A stretch of DNA of 64,000 nt from DATFVJ01 sp035517695 (GTDB lineage: Bacteria; Actinomycetota; Actinomycetes; Streptosporangiales; Streptosporangiaceae). The first letter of the stretch is position 1; each line of letters begins with the position of its first letter. A program made the position numbers and the translations under genes. Positions 25,409-34,524 of the stretch are shown piece after piece. The notes beneath the pieces are model-generated. The model saw only the letters and a program-made list of their open reading frames with translations, was not told the DNA's origin and did no database searches. The stretch is from positions 16,171-80,170 of the forward strand of contig DATIYI010000033.1 of NCBI GenBank assembly GCA_035517695.1, given 5' to 3'.

Positions 25409-26707
25409 CTACGCCGAAGGACCGCCTGGCCGCGCGGCCGTCGCACGTACGCGTTCCACCACTACTGTCGAGATCCGATTGCGCCTGCCCGCCAGGCTCT
25501 CCGCAGTGAGGCGCAGGCCAGCCACCTTCGCCACAGAACCCGCAATGGGTACCCGGCCGAGCGCGTGGGCGAGCAGGCCGCCTACGGTCTCGACATCTTC
25601 GGCCTCGATGGTGACGCCGAACAGGTCGGCAAGCTCGTCTACACCCAGTCGCGCAGTCACCCTAGCCTTGTCTGGAGCCAGCCATTCGACCGCTGGCTGC
25701 TCGCGGTCGTATTCGTCGGCGATGTCACCGACGAGTTCTTCGAGGATGTCCTCGATGGTAACGAGGCCGGCTGTGCCGCCGTACTCGTCGATGACGATGG
25801 CGAGATGGATCTGCCGCGCCTGCATCTCCCGTAGCAGTTCGTCGATCGGCTTACTCTCGGGCACATACGTTGCCGACCGCATGATCGACTCGACCTTCTC
25901 CACCGACTCGCCGTCGCGGTATTCATGGCTCCGCGCCACGATGTCCTTGATATAGGCAATGCCGACGACATCGTCCTCGTTCTCACCGACAACGGGGATC
26001 CTGGAGAAGCCGCTACGCAACGCCAGCGAAAGCGCCTGGCGGAGAGTCTTGGAGCGTTCGATGAAGACGATGTCCGTGCGCGGAACCATCACCTCGCGCA
26101 CCAAGGTGTCGCCGAACTCAAAGACGGAATGGATCATCTCCCGCTCGCCCGGCTCGATCACCCTGCGCTGCTCGAGCAGGTCGACGAGATCCCGCAGCTC
26201 AGCCTCGGACGCGAACGGGCCGCCGCGGAACCCTTTGCCAGGGGTGAGCGCGTTGCCGAGGCTGATCAGCAATCTGGTGAGCGGGCCGAGCACCCGGACC
26301 ACCGGGTACAGGACCGTCGCCGCGCCGAGCGCCACCCGGTCCGCATGCTGCTGGCCGAGAGTGCGCGGAGTCACGCCGACAGCGATATAACTGACCACGA
26401 TCATGACCGCCACGGCCGTGCAAAACGCCCGCGCGCCAGGACCGAAGAGCCGGACGAACGCAGCCGTGACGACGACAACCGCGGACAGTTCGAAACTCAC
26501 CCGCAAGAGCAGCACGACGTTCAGCGAACGCGGCGCGTCGGTCAGCATCTCGCGCAGCCGATCAGAACCACGGCGGCCCTGCGTAACAAGTTCCTGTACG
26601 CGCACCCTGGACACGCGGGCAAGCGCGGCCTCGGCGCTCGCGCACAGACCAGCCAGGATCGTCAGCAGGACCGCACCGGACACAAGCCACCCCATGGGCG
26701 ACATCAC
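25409..26707 (-). CDS. CNNM/CorC-type membrane protein with CBS domains (hemolysin family)
   Basis: A 432-residue protein. Three to four membrane helices occupy residues 6-160, a DUF21/CNNM transmembrane domain. Two CBS repeats follow at about residues 205-330, including MVPRTDIVFIER and VIDEYGGTAGLVTIEDILEE. A CorC_HlyC domain closes the protein near residues 345-420. Relatives are implicated in magnesium or cobalt export, and the hemolysin name is historical. The start GTG-ATG overlaps the ybeY stop by four bases, so the two are co-translated. The order ybeY-CNNM is conserved in actinobacteria. Confidence 0.92.
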   Translation of the reverse strand: MMSPMGWLVSGAVLLTILAGLCASAEAALARVSRVRVQELVTQGRRGSDRLREMLTDAPRSLNVVLLLRVSFELSAVVVVTAAFVRLFGPGARAFCTAVAVMIVVSYIAVGVTPRTLGQQHADRVALGAATVLYPVVRVLGPLTRLLISLGNALTPGKGFRGGPFASEAELRDLVDLLEQRRVIEPGEREMIHSVFEFGDTLVREVMVPRTDIVFIERSKTLRQALSLALRSGFSRIPVVGENEDDVVGIAYIKDIVARSHEYRDGESVEKVESIMRSATYVPESKPIDELLREMQARQIHLAIVIDEYGGTAGLVTIEDILEELVGDIADEYDREQPAVEWLAPDKARVTARLGVDELADLFGVTIEAEDVETVGGLLAHALGRVPIAGSVAKVAGLRLTAESLAGRRNRISTVVVERVRATAARPGGPSA

Positions 26708-27327
26708 CCAGGCCTTTCCCGCCCTCCAGGGGCCTCCCTGGGCGGCTCCCCGGCATGTTCTTCCTGCGACACGCCGCCGCGTGTCGCGCCGCCACGCGGC
26801 TCCCCCGCCGTCCCAGGAAGATCCACATCTGTCTCGCTGGCGCCACGGGAGGATGCGCGCCAGGACGCGAGCAGCTGCTCCTGCAGGCCGAACATCGTGG
26901 CATGTTCTTCAGGGTCGGCGTGATCGTATCCGAGCAGATGCAAAATGCCGTGGACGCACAGGAGCTCGACCTCGTCCTCGGTGCGGTGCCCCTGTGCCTG
27001 CGCCTGCCTCGCCGCGACCTGCGGGCACAGTACGACGTCGCCGAGCAGGCCAGGAACCGGCTCCGGCTCGTGCCCCCCACCCATCGCGCGGGCGCCGCTC
27101 ATGTGCGGTGGCCGCAGCTCGTCCATGGGGAAGGCAAGCACGTCGGTGGGACCCGGCTCGCCCATCCACCGCTGATGCAGGTCGGTCATCGCCCGCTCGT
27201 CGACCAGCAGCACGGACAGTTCGGCGAGGGGGTGGATGCGCAGCCTGCCAAGCACGTGCGCGGCAAGTCCCGCGAGTGCCTCCTCACTGACGGCGACGCC
27301 GGATTCGTTCGCGATGTCGATACTCAA
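26704..27327 (-). CDS. ybeY: Endoribonuclease YbeY
   Basis: A metal-dependent RNase for 16S rRNA 3'-end maturation and ribosome quality control, 207 residues. The zinc motif H...H.....H is HGILHLLGYDH near residue 125. PTDVLAFPMDE is also conserved. The last 45 residues (RASSRGASETD.. to GGRERPG) are a Gly/Arg/Glu-rich tail beyond the usual domain. The start is TTG 27327-27325. It follows phoH by 38 bases and overlaps the CNNM gene. Confidence 0.93.
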   Translation of the reverse strand: MSIDIANESGVAVSEEALAGLAAHVLGRLRIHPLAELSVLLVDERAMTDLHQRWMGEPGPTDVLAFPMDELRPPHMSGARAMGGGHEPEPVPGLLGDVVLCPQVAARQAQAQGHRTEDEVELLCVHGILHLLGYDHADPEEHATMFGLQEQLLASWRASSRGASETDVDLPGTAGEPRGGATRGGVSQEEHAGEPPREAPGGRERPG

Positions 27328-27365
27328 TGGCTACTCGCACTCACCTGCGGCCTCATCAGGCCCGG

Positions 27366-28499
27366 TCACCGCCCACGTTTGCGCTGGCCGCGCTGGAGGC
27401 GTGTGCCCTGCTGGCCCGCGGCGAGCGTGCCAGCAGGCTTGCTGCGGGCGTCATACCGCTCGTACGCGTCGACGATGTCACCGACCAGCCGGTGCCGCAC
27501 AACGTCGTGGCTGGTCAGCCGGGTGAAATGAATATCGTCCAGGCCTTCGAGAATTTCTTGCACCACACGCAGGCCACTGGGCTGCCCAGCCGGCAGGTCA
27601 ACCTGCGTCACGTCGCCTGTGACCACGACTTTCGACCCGAACCCGAGCCGGGTGAGGAACATCTTCATCTGCTCAGGCGAGGTGTTCTGCGCCTCGTCCA
27701 GAATGATGAACGAGTCGTTCAGGGTGCGGCCGCGCATGTAGGCGAGCGGTGCGATCTCGATCGTGCCAGCCGACGTCAGCCGCGGGATCGAGTCTGGATC
27801 GATCATGTCGTGCAGGGCGTCATACAGCGGTCGCAGGTAAGGATCGATCTTCTCGTAGAGCGTTCCAGGGAGAAAGCCGAGACGCTCGCCAGCCTCCACG
27901 GCTGGCCTGGTCAGAATGATCCGGTTGACCTGCTTGGCCTGCAGCGCCTTCACGGCCTTCGCCATGGCCAGGTACGTCTTCCCGGTGCCCGCAGGACCGA
28001 TGGCGAACACGATCGTGTGATGATCGATCGCATCGACGTAGCGCTTCTGGTTCACCGTTTTCGGGCGGATCGTCCGGCCGCGGGAGGACAGTATGTCCAG
28101 TGTGAGCACGTCGGCCGGGCGCTCGCCGCCGCCGCGGCGCAGCATCGACAAGCTCCGCTCCACGGCGTCCGCGGACAGTTCCGCGCCGCTGCCCAGAAGC
28201 TCGATCAATTCCTCAAACAGCCTCGTGACCAGGGCATTTTCATATGGTTGCCCAGTGACAGTGATCTCGTTACCCCGCACGTGGATGTCGGCGTCGAATC
28301 CACGCTCGATAACGTGCAGGAGTTCATCCCCCGAACCCAGCAGGCTGACCATTGAATGGTCACCGGGAACTACGATCTTGACTTGGGACCGTCCGTCCCC
28401 GGTGCTCGGCCGTGGCTGTGGCGTGGTGCTCTCCTCGCGCGCCGCACTTACGACGGTCCTTTCACCGCGAGTGCGGGAATCACTCGATGAATCGGCCAA
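27366..28499 (-). CDS. phoH: PhoH-like ATPase
   Basis: A P-loop ATPase of about 377 residues, likely acting on RNA alongside YbeY. The N-terminal KH-like part has HVRGNEITVTG. Walker A is FAIGPAGTGKTYLAMA, Walker B is FIILDEAQNTSPEQM, and VVTGDVTQVDLP follows. A basic tail ends RGQRKRGR. The start is uncertain: TTG 28499-28497, with GGAG upstream, is preferred over the frame's first start at 28574. Conserved cluster phoH-ybeY-CNNM. Confidence 0.92.
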   Translation of the reverse strand: MADSSSDSRTRGERTVVSAAREESTTPQPRPSTGDGRSQVKIVVPGDHSMVSLLGSGDELLHVIERGFDADIHVRGNEITVTGQPYENALVTRLFEELIELLGSGAELSADAVERSLSMLRRGGGERPADVLTLDILSSRGRTIRPKTVNQKRYVDAIDHHTIVFAIGPAGTGKTYLAMAKAVKALQAKQVNRIILTRPAVEAGERLGFLPGTLYEKIDPYLRPLYDALHDMIDPDSIPRLTSAGTIEIAPLAYMRGRTLNDSFIILDEAQNTSPEQMKMFLTRLGFGSKVVVTGDVTQVDLPAGQPSGLRVVQEILEGLDDIHFTRLTSHDVVRHRLVGDIVDAYERYDARSKPAGTLAAGQQGTRLQRGQRKRGR

Positions 28500-28620
28500 T
28501 ACTCGTTTCTCCGCCCGCTCTGCTGGCCAAGGAGACGACCCCCGGCTCCCCCACAGGCCCACGCTCGCGTGCACCTACCATGCTAGCGGCTTGGCAGCCG
28601 CGAACATGGTAGCGGCTTGG

Positions 28621-28695
28621 CAGTGCTCCGGACAGCAGCGCTCCGGACAGCAGCGCTCCCGACAGCAGCGCTCCCGACAGCAGCGCTCCGGACAG
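28621..28695. repeat. 15-bp minisatellite between phoH and HIT gene
   Basis: Five units of CAGCGCTCCGGACAG or one-base variants. The array is preceded by two copies of TAGCGGCTTGGCAG. It lies in the short gap upstream of phoH and shows no coding bias. Confidence 0.9.
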
Positions 28696-28762
28696 ACTCG
28701 TCTACAGGAGCATTTACCGGCCGCTAGCCGGCACTACCCGGCGCCACCAGCCAGCCGCCCGC

Positions 28763-29107
28763 TTAGCCAGGCGGCCAGGCCATGGCACGGCCGCCAAGTA
28801 CGTGGACGTGCGCATGGAAAACTGTCTGACCGGCGCGCGAACCTGTGTTGAAAACCAGACGATAACCATCGTCGCTGACACCCTCGGCCATTGCCACTCG
28901 ATGCGCCTGACCGACCACCTCAGCGAGCAGGCCGTCGGCAGCCCCGGCCAGCGCTGCCGCGTCCGGATGGTGTTCCTTCGGGATGACAAGCACATGGACG
29001 GGAGCCTGTGGGTTGATATCACGGAACGCCATCGTGCGGTGGCTCTCCATAACCCGCTCAGCTGGGAGCTCACCGGCAGCAATCTTGCAGAACAAGCAGT
29101 CAGGCAC
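28763..29107 (-). CDS. HIT-family nucleotide-binding protein
   Basis: A histidine-triad hydrolase of 114 residues, probably acting on nucleoside phosphoramidates or related AMP conjugates. It opens PDCLFCKIAAGELPAERV. The triad HAHVHVLGG is near the C-terminus; the common form is H.HVH, and here the second residue is Ala instead of Leu. GTG 29107-29105 has no visible ribosome site, so the mRNA may be leaderless. It sits in the conserved rsmE-HIT-phoH order. Confidence 0.9.
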   Translation of the reverse strand: MPDCLFCKIAAGELPAERVMESHRTMAFRDINPQAPVHVLVIPKEHHPDAAALAGAADGLLAEVVGQAHRVAMAEGVSDDGYRLVFNTGSRAGQTVFHAHVHVLGGRAMAWPPG

Positions 29108-30001
29108 CTAAAGATCGTATCCGCTGCGGCTGCGCACCGCGAACCGGCCCGAACGCACCGTTGTTGGAACATGTGTGTAAGCCGCACACGTTGTGGCCGC
29201 CCACCATATTCTTGGCTTGTCCATGGTGGAGCGAGCGTTCATGGGGTTGCCTGTAGCGCGAGCGCCCAGCGGGCTACCCGTCGCGAGCGGTAGCTAGGCC
29301 AGGGGACCCCTGGTGCGCATACCTTGCTGTGATTACGATTTCGTGAAAACCCGCCGCAATCACCGCATGGCCGCGACAAAGGAAAGAGCACGTCAGCCGG
29401 GTGGCCGGACAGAGGCGGGCGGCGCGGAGTCGGCAGGGGTGGCGTTGAAGCATGACCGAGCAGCGGCGATCGACGGCCGGGAGACCGCCGAATATAAGTG
29501 TCGGCTCAGCCAGCGGCCGGGATCAGCGGGTTAGGACGCATGCCAGCAGCGTCCGCGCGGGACACGGGCCCGCGGCCAGGCGGCAACGTGGCGCCGTCAC
29601 GGGGCGCGAACACGGCGAACACGGCGCCGTCACGGCGCGCGAAGACGGCGAACACGGCGCCGTCACGGCGCGCGAACACGCCGAGGCTCGCACGCAACCG
29701 TGCCGACAATGGTGCCGATACGGCGAGGCAGCGGCGAGCAGGCGATGTGCTCATCACACGGAACGTGCTGCCCTCGTGGGCACGCTGCGTGCTCCCCTGG
29801 TGCGCTCGACGGCGCGCCGGACGTTAACCGCACCCTCTCCAGGCACTCCCAGGCGCCCAGGTACTCCTAGGCGCCCAGGTACTCCCAGGCGCCCAGGCGC
29901 TCCTAGGCATCCAGGCACTCCCAGGAATCCAGGCACTCCTGCGGATGATCCAGGCACTCCTCGGCCACCGGTTGCCTGGACCCGGACAACGCCGAACAGC
30001 C
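29108..30001. other. Long non-coding region with two tandem arrays
   Basis: This 894-base region holds no gene I can support. It contains a 33-bp repeat (GCGCGAACACGGCGAACACG..) at about 29603-29690 and an 18-bp repeat (CCAGGCGCCCAGGTACTC) at about 29838-29958. The latter ends close to the ECF sigma gene. The 29300-29470 part is less GC-rich and may carry promoters. It splits the HIT gene from rsmE, which are usually neighbours. Confidence 0.55.
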
Positions 30002-30589
30002 ATGACCATCGGTGAACCTAGCGGCAAGGCCGCGCGTCACACTGACGTGACCGAAACCCTTGTGGCGGGAAGCGTTATGGGTTCGATCGCGGCCGAGCAG
30101 TTTTCCGACGATGCGGTGTGCGCGCTGTATAGCGCGAACTATCAGTCGCTGGTGCGCTTGGCGGCGATTCTTGTCCGTGACGCCGCCACCGCGGAGGAGG
30201 TCGTGCAGGACGCGTTCGTGGCGATGCACGCAGCCTGGCGGCGGCTGCGTGACGGCGACAAGGCGCTTTCTTATCTGCGCCAATCGGTGGTCAACCGATC
30301 CCGGTCGGTGCTGCGGCATAGGGCGGTGGTGGATAAGTACGCGCCGAAACCGGCGCCGGACGCGCCAAGCGCCGAACTGGGGGCGATTGCCTTGCTGGAG
30401 CGGTCGGCGGTCATCGCCGCGCTGCGGGATCTGCCCGCCCGCCAGCGGGAGGCGCTGGTGCTGCGCTACTACGCGGATCTGTCGGAAGCGCAGATCGCAA
30501 CCACCATGGGGATCAGCAAGGGAGCGGTGAAAAGTCACACGGCGCGGGGCATGGCCGCGCTCCGCAGCGTGCTGGAGCAGGAGTCATGA
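30002..30589 (+). CDS. ECF sigma factor, SigE-like family
   Basis: An extracytoplasmic-function sigma factor of 195 residues. Region 2 runs through LYSANYQSLVRLAAILVRD then EEVVQDAFVAMHAAWRRL. Region 4 runs from LPARQREALVLRYYADLSEA to GISKGAVKSHTARGMAALR. It matches the actinobacterial family usually called SigE-like, paired with membrane proteins. The ATG at 30002 is preferred to GTG/ATG codons upstream. The next gene overlaps it in ATGA, suggesting a sigma/regulator pair. Confidence 0.88.
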   Translation: MTIGEPSGKAARHTDVTETLVAGSVMGSIAAEQFSDDAVCALYSANYQSLVRLAAILVRDAATAEEVVQDAFVAMHAAWRRLRDGDKALSYLRQSVVNRSRSVLRHRAVVDKYAPKPAPDAPSAELGAIALLERSAVIAALRDLPARQREALVLRYYADLSEAQIATTMGISKGAVKSHTARGMAALRSVLEQES

Positions 30590-31530
30590 CCGAACCGGAA
30601 CCAGACTACGGCGAGCGCCTGCGCCGTGCGTTGCACGCGGCCGCAGACAGCGTCGTGCCCTCCGAGGACGGCCTGGAGCGGATCCGCAGCAGGATCGCGC
30701 ACGAGCGGGCCCCGGACAGCTTCGGCCTGTTCCTTGGCTGGCTGCGATCCGCCCTCGCCGACCTGCGGACCGGCCTGCCCGATCTGCGGCCGGCAGTCGC
30801 GGCCATCAAGTCTGTCTTGCTGCCCGCCATCGCGTCGGTGCTGTCGGCCATCGCCTCGATCGCGGTGGCCCTGAGGTCCTCCGTGCCCGGCCGGCTGCGC
30901 GCAGGCGAAGGCTGGCTGCGCCCGGTACTTGCCACCGGCGGAGCCGTCCTCATCGCCGTTTCTGTGACGGTCCTCGCTGTGCCCGGCCTGCGGCAGGGTG
31001 TAGGTGTCACGGTCGGATTGACAACCCCGGACAGCCAAAGCGGGCAGCAAGTGGGCGGTCAAGGAGGCAGCCAGGGATCGGGCCAGCAAGGGGTCGCACC
31101 GCCGGTAACGTCCAGTCCGCCACAGTCGGCCTTCAGCACATCGAGTCAACCGGCCATCATCGCGTCCGCGACCCCGTGCGAGTCCAGCGCGACGCCTGCA
31201 ACGAGCCGGGCCCACCCCTCGCCCAGCGCGAGCGCGACAAGAGGAGCATGCACGGGAACGACAAAGGCTGCCTCGCGCGCCGCATCGAAGCCCACACCGA
31301 CAAAGACAAAGACAAAGACAAAGACAAAGACAAAGTCCCCGACACCCACTAGGTCGCCGAAAGCGACAAAGTCCCCGACACCCACTAGGTCGCCGAAAGC
31401 GACAAAGTCGCCGAAACCGACACCCTCGCCGACGCCGTCCGTCTCGTCGTGGTCGCCGTCACCCTGGCCGTCCGCCAGCCCGGACAGGCACAAATCGGCA
31501 CGAGCGACGCACACCCTGACCACGCCCTAA
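30586..31530 (+). CDS. Single-pass membrane protein, probable partner (anti-sigma) of the ECF factor
   Basis: A 314-residue protein whose start overlaps the sigma gene stop. About 110 N-terminal residues should face the cytoplasm (GERLRRALHAAADSVVPSEDG..). A membrane helix near residues 115-140 contains AVLIAVSVTVLAVPGL. The outside part is Ser/Thr/Pro/Lys-rich with no fold. It includes TKTKTKTK, encoded by ACAAAG repeats at about 31297-31336, and two 36-bp repeats with SPTPTRSPKA. No zinc-binding H...C..C motif is present. The anti-sigma role is inferred from overlap and topology. Confidence 0.65.
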   Translation: MTEPEPDYGERLRRALHAAADSVVPSEDGLERIRSRIAHERAPDSFGLFLGWLRSALADLRTGLPDLRPAVAAIKSVLLPAIASVLSAIASIAVALRSSVPGRLRAGEGWLRPVLATGGAVLIAVSVTVLAVPGLRQGVGVTVGLTTPDSQSGQQVGGQGGSQGSGQQGVAPPVTSSPPQSAFSTSSQPAIIASATPCESSATPATSRAHPSPSASATRGACTGTTKAASRAASKPTPTKTKTKTKTKTKSPTPTRSPKATKSPTPTRSPKATKSPKPTPSPTPSVSSWSPSPWPSASPDRHKSARATHTLTTP

Positions 31531-31582
31531 CCCGCGGCCTGAAGGATTGGAGCGCCCCCGACGGGCGGGTCGAGGAGTCACT

Positions 31583-32314
31583 TCACCATCGGCCGGTACG
31601 GCTGAGGAGCACCGCCGCTGCTACCGCGCCGGCCGTTGAGGTACGGAGCACCGATGGGCCGAGCCTGGCGGGCACCGCGCCCGCGGCGGCGAATGCGCTG
31701 CCCTCCGCCTCGGTGATGCCGCCTTCCGGCCCGGCGATGAGGATCACATTTCCCGTTCCGGGCATCCGCACATCGGCGAGCCGCGTGCTCGTGCCAGGTT
31801 CGAGCAGGACAGAGCAGGTGGCCGCCTTGATCATCGCGGCCACCTCGTGCGTCACCGCCGGCTGCGTGACATCGGGCAGCCACGCCCGCCTCGCCTGCTT
31901 CGCCGCCTCGCGTGCGGTATCACGCCAACGGGAAACGGCTTTCTCGCCCCGCGCGCCCTGCCATCGCGGTATGGAACGCTCCGCCGCCCACGGGACGATA
32001 ACGTCCACCCCGGCCTCCGTCATCAACTCGACCGCGAGCTCTCCCCTGCTGCCTTTCGGGATCGCCTGAACGACGGCGAGGGCGGGCTCTGGCTGCGGCT
32101 GCGTGTGCCGTGTCACGACCCTGAGATCCAGGCGCCCCTGCGCTGTTCTGATCACGACGCACTCGGCGATCTGCCCGGCGCCGTCCGTCAGATCAACCCG
32201 CTCGCCAGGCCTGATTCTCCGCACCGTCGCCGCGTGCCTGCCCTCGGCGCCGGCCAGCACCACGTTGTCCGCGCCGAGTTTGGAGGGCTCGGCAAGGAAG
32301 ACGGGCGCGCTCAG
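31583..32314 (-). CDS. rsmE: 16S rRNA (uracil-1498-N3)-methyltransferase
   Basis: A SPOUT-family methyltransferase of 243 residues if begun at CTG 32314-32312. It shows AIPKGSRGELAVELMTEAGV, PWAAERSIPRW and the knot motif LIAGPEGGITEAEG. The family N-terminus (APVFL..E......V.L.G.E..H) is encoded upstream of the first standard start (GTG 32263), without a break, from a point just after the dnaJ stop. No ATG, GTG or TTG lies in that stretch. CTG preceded by GGGG is therefore the likeliest start, and 32263 would cut off a conserved strand. It follows dnaJ by 21 bases. Confidence 0.85.
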   Translation of the reverse strand: MSAPVFLAEPSKLGADNVVLAGAEGRHAATVRRIRPGERVDLTDGAGQIAECVVIRTAQGRLDLRVVTRHTQPQPEPALAVVQAIPKGSRGELAVELMTEAGVDVIVPWAAERSIPRWQGARGEKAVSRWRDTAREAAKQARRAWLPDVTQPAVTHEVAAMIKAATCSVLLEPGTSTRLADVRMPGTGNVILIAGPEGGITEAEGSAFAAAGAVPARLGPSVLRTSTAGAVAAAVLLSRTGRW

Positions 32315-32335
32315 GGCAGCCCCCGCGCGTGCGCG

Positions 32336-33469
32336 CTAACGGCCGTTGAAGGCATCGCGCAGCCGGGAAAACAATCCCTGCGATCCAGGCGCGAACTTGC
32401 CAGGAGGCGCTTCCTCGCCGCGCAGCCGGGCCAATTCACGCAACAGGTGCTCCTGCTCCGCATCCAGCTTGGTGGGCGTCTCGACGGTCACATGTATTAC
32501 CAGGTCGCCGCGGCCGCTGTCGTTCAGGTGCTGCATGCCCTTGCCGTACAACGGGATCGCCTGACCAGATTGGCTGCCAGGCCGGATATCGACCTGCTGC
32601 TTGCCATCCAGGGTTTCCACCGACAGCGTCGCGCCGAGGGCGGCGGCAGCCATCGGGATCGTCAACGTGCAGTGCAGGTCGTCGCCGCGCCGTTCGAAAA
32701 TCGGGTGCGGGCGCTGCACGATTTCGAGGAACAGGTCACCTGGCGGCCCGCCGCCTGGGCCGACCTCGCCTTCCCCGGCGAGCTGGATGTGCGTTCCATC
32801 CTCCACGCCAGCCGGGATCGGCACCTTGATGGTACGGCGGGTACGGACCCGGCCATCCCCGTCGCATTCGGGACACGGATGGTGAATCACCGTGCCGTGC
32901 CCACCACACCGTGGACACGGCCGGGTGGTCATCACCTGGCCGAGGAAGGAGCGGGTCACCTGGCTCACCTCGCCGCGCCCGCCGCAGACCTCGCATGTCT
33001 CCGGATGTGTCCCTGGCGCCGTGCCCTCACCCGAGCAGGTGGGGCAGACGACCGCCGTGTTGACCACTAGTTCCCTGGTGGTGCCGAAAGCGCATTCGGC
33101 GAGATCGAGTTCGACCCGCAGCGTCGCGTTCCTGCCCCTGCGTGCCCTGCTGCGTGGCCCGCGTGAACCCGCGCCGGCCCCGAAGAAAGCGTCCATGATG
33201 TCGCTGAACGGGAACCCGGCGGCAAAGCCGCCCGGCCCGGCAGCGCCGGTCGGGGCGAACGGGTCGGCGCCCAGGTCGTACATCTGACGCTTCTCGGCGT
33301 CCGAGAGCACCTCATACGCCTGGGTGATCTCCTTGAACCGTTCCTGGGTCTGCGGGTCCGGGTTGACGTCCGGGTGCAGCTCACGCGCGAGCCTGCGATA
33401 GGCCTTCTTGATCTCGTCCTGGCTAGCATCGCGCCGGACGCCGAGCACCGCGTAGTAGTCGGTCGCCAC
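32336..33469 (-). CDS. dnaJ: Chaperone DnaJ
   Basis: An Hsp40 co-chaperone of 377 residues. The J domain opens TDYYAVLGVRRDASQDEIKK, with HPD in RELHPDVNPD. The Gly/Phe region is short. Four zinc-finger repeats follow: CPTCSGEG, CEVCGGRG, CPRCGGHG and CPECDGDG. Substrate-binding and dimer domains follow to FNGR. The GTG start shares one base with the hrcA stop (TAGTG), the hrcA-dnaJ2 arrangement of actinobacteria. It is expected to be under the upstream CIRCE operator. Confidence 0.95.
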   Translation of the reverse strand: MATDYYAVLGVRRDASQDEIKKAYRRLARELHPDVNPDPQTQERFKEITQAYEVLSDAEKRQMYDLGADPFAPTGAAGPGGFAAGFPFSDIMDAFFGAGAGSRGPRSRARRGRNATLRVELDLAECAFGTTRELVVNTAVVCPTCSGEGTAPGTHPETCEVCGGRGEVSQVTRSFLGQVMTTRPCPRCGGHGTVIHHPCPECDGDGRVRTRRTIKVPIPAGVEDGTHIQLAGEGEVGPGGGPPGDLFLEIVQRPHPIFERRGDDLHCTLTIPMAAAALGATLSVETLDGKQQVDIRPGSQSGQAIPLYGKGMQHLNDSGRGDLVIHVTVETPTKLDAEQEHLLRELARLRGEEAPPGKFAPGSQGLFSRLRDAFNGR

Positions 33470-34485
33470 TACGACCCCGCCAGAATCTGGCTCACGTACC
33501 GTGCGACAGCCCGCACGGCCGCCATCGCACCGGGATAGTCCATCCGGGTCGGCCCGAGCACGCCGAGCCTCGCCACAACCTGGTCTCCCCCGCCGTAACC
33601 AGTCGTCACCACCGACGTGCCTCGCAATCCCTCTACCGGGTTCTCCGCGCCGATCCGCACCGTAACCGAGGCGGGTTCGGCCGCCTCACCCAGCAGGCGA
33701 ATCAGCACCACCTGCTCCTCGAGCGCCTCGAGGACCTCACGCAGGCCAATGGACAAGTCCGCAGCGGCGGCCAGGTTGGCCGCGCCGCCGAACACGACCC
33801 TCCCGTCGTGGTTCTCGACAAGTATCTCCAGAATCGCGGAGAACACCGCCACGGCATTCGGCCTCGCGGCCGGCTCCAGCCTGTCCGGCAGGCTAGACAC
33901 GATGCGCGGCGCATCGGTGATCCAACGCCCATCGAGCGACGCGTTGAGCACGGCACGCAGATGCGCGATCTCGTCATCGGTCATCGCGTCGGGAAGGTCG
34001 ACCGCGCGCTGCTCCACGTGGCCGCTACCAGTGATCAGGACAAGGAGCAGCCGCCGGCCCGCGAGCGGCACGAGCTCAACATGCCGGACCGCCGACCTCG
34101 TCAACGACGGGTACTGGACCACCGCGACCTGCCGGGTTAGCTGGGCAAGCAGCCGGACAGTACGGGTGACCACGTCATCAAGGTCGTACGCACCCGCGAG
34201 GAACGTCTCGATCGCCCGCCGCTCCGCCACCGACAGCGGCTTAACGCCAGACAACCGGTCCACAAACAGGCGATAGCCCTTGTCAGTCGGCACCCGGCCC
34301 GCGCTCGTGTGCGGTTGCGTGATGTAACCCTGCTCCTCGAGTATGGCCATGTCATTGCGGATGGTCGCCGGGGACACGTCCAGACTGTGCCGGTCGACAA
34401 GGGCCTTCGAGCCGACCGGCTCGTTGGTGGACACGTAATCCTCGACGATTGTGCGCAGCACCTCTAGCTTGCGGTCGTCGAGCAC
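33469..34485 (-). CDS. hrcA: Heat-inducible repressor HrcA
   Basis: A 338-residue repressor of class I heat-shock genes that binds CIRCE. The N-terminal winged helix spans KLEVLRTIVEDYVSTNEPVG, SPATIRNDMAILEEQGYI and TSAGRVPTDKGYR. The GAF-like and dimer regions follow. GTG 34485-34483 has an ideal AAGGAGGTGAGCAC site. The extra frame to 34524 lies in the CIRCE operator. It is followed by dnaJ with a one-base overlap, and both should be de-repressed on heat shock. Confidence 0.95.
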   Translation of the reverse strand: MLDDRKLEVLRTIVEDYVSTNEPVGSKALVDRHSLDVSPATIRNDMAILEEQGYITQPHTSAGRVPTDKGYRLFVDRLSGVKPLSVAERRAIETFLAGAYDLDDVVTRTVRLLAQLTRQVAVVQYPSLTRSAVRHVELVPLAGRRLLLVLITGSGHVEQRAVDLPDAMTDDEIAHLRAVLNASLDGRWITDAPRIVSSLPDRLEPAARPNAVAVFSAILEILVENHDGRVVFGGAANLAAAADLSIGLREVLEALEEQVVLIRLLGEAAEPASVTVRIGAENPVEGLRGTSVVTTGYGGGDQVVARLGVLGPTRMDYPGAMAAVRAVARYVSQILAGS

Positions 34486-34497
34486 GTGCTCACCTCC

Positions 34498-34524
34498 TTG
34501 GCACTCATAACTCCCGAGTGCCAA
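34498..34524 (-). promoter_or_regulatory. CIRCE operator
   Basis: A perfect inverted repeat TTGGCACTC-N9-GAGTGCCAA, the classic 9-9-9 HrcA-binding site. It sits just before the hrcA ribosome site. A possible -10 TACACT (34529-34524) abuts its far end, so bound HrcA would block the transcription start and autoregulate hrcA-dnaJ. Confidence 0.95.

Noticed and set aside
29452..30015. 187-codon plus-strand frame before the ECF sigma gene
   Set aside because: It consists of the 33-bp and 18-bp arrays read as Arg/Pro/Gly repeats and overlaps the sigma gene start out of frame.
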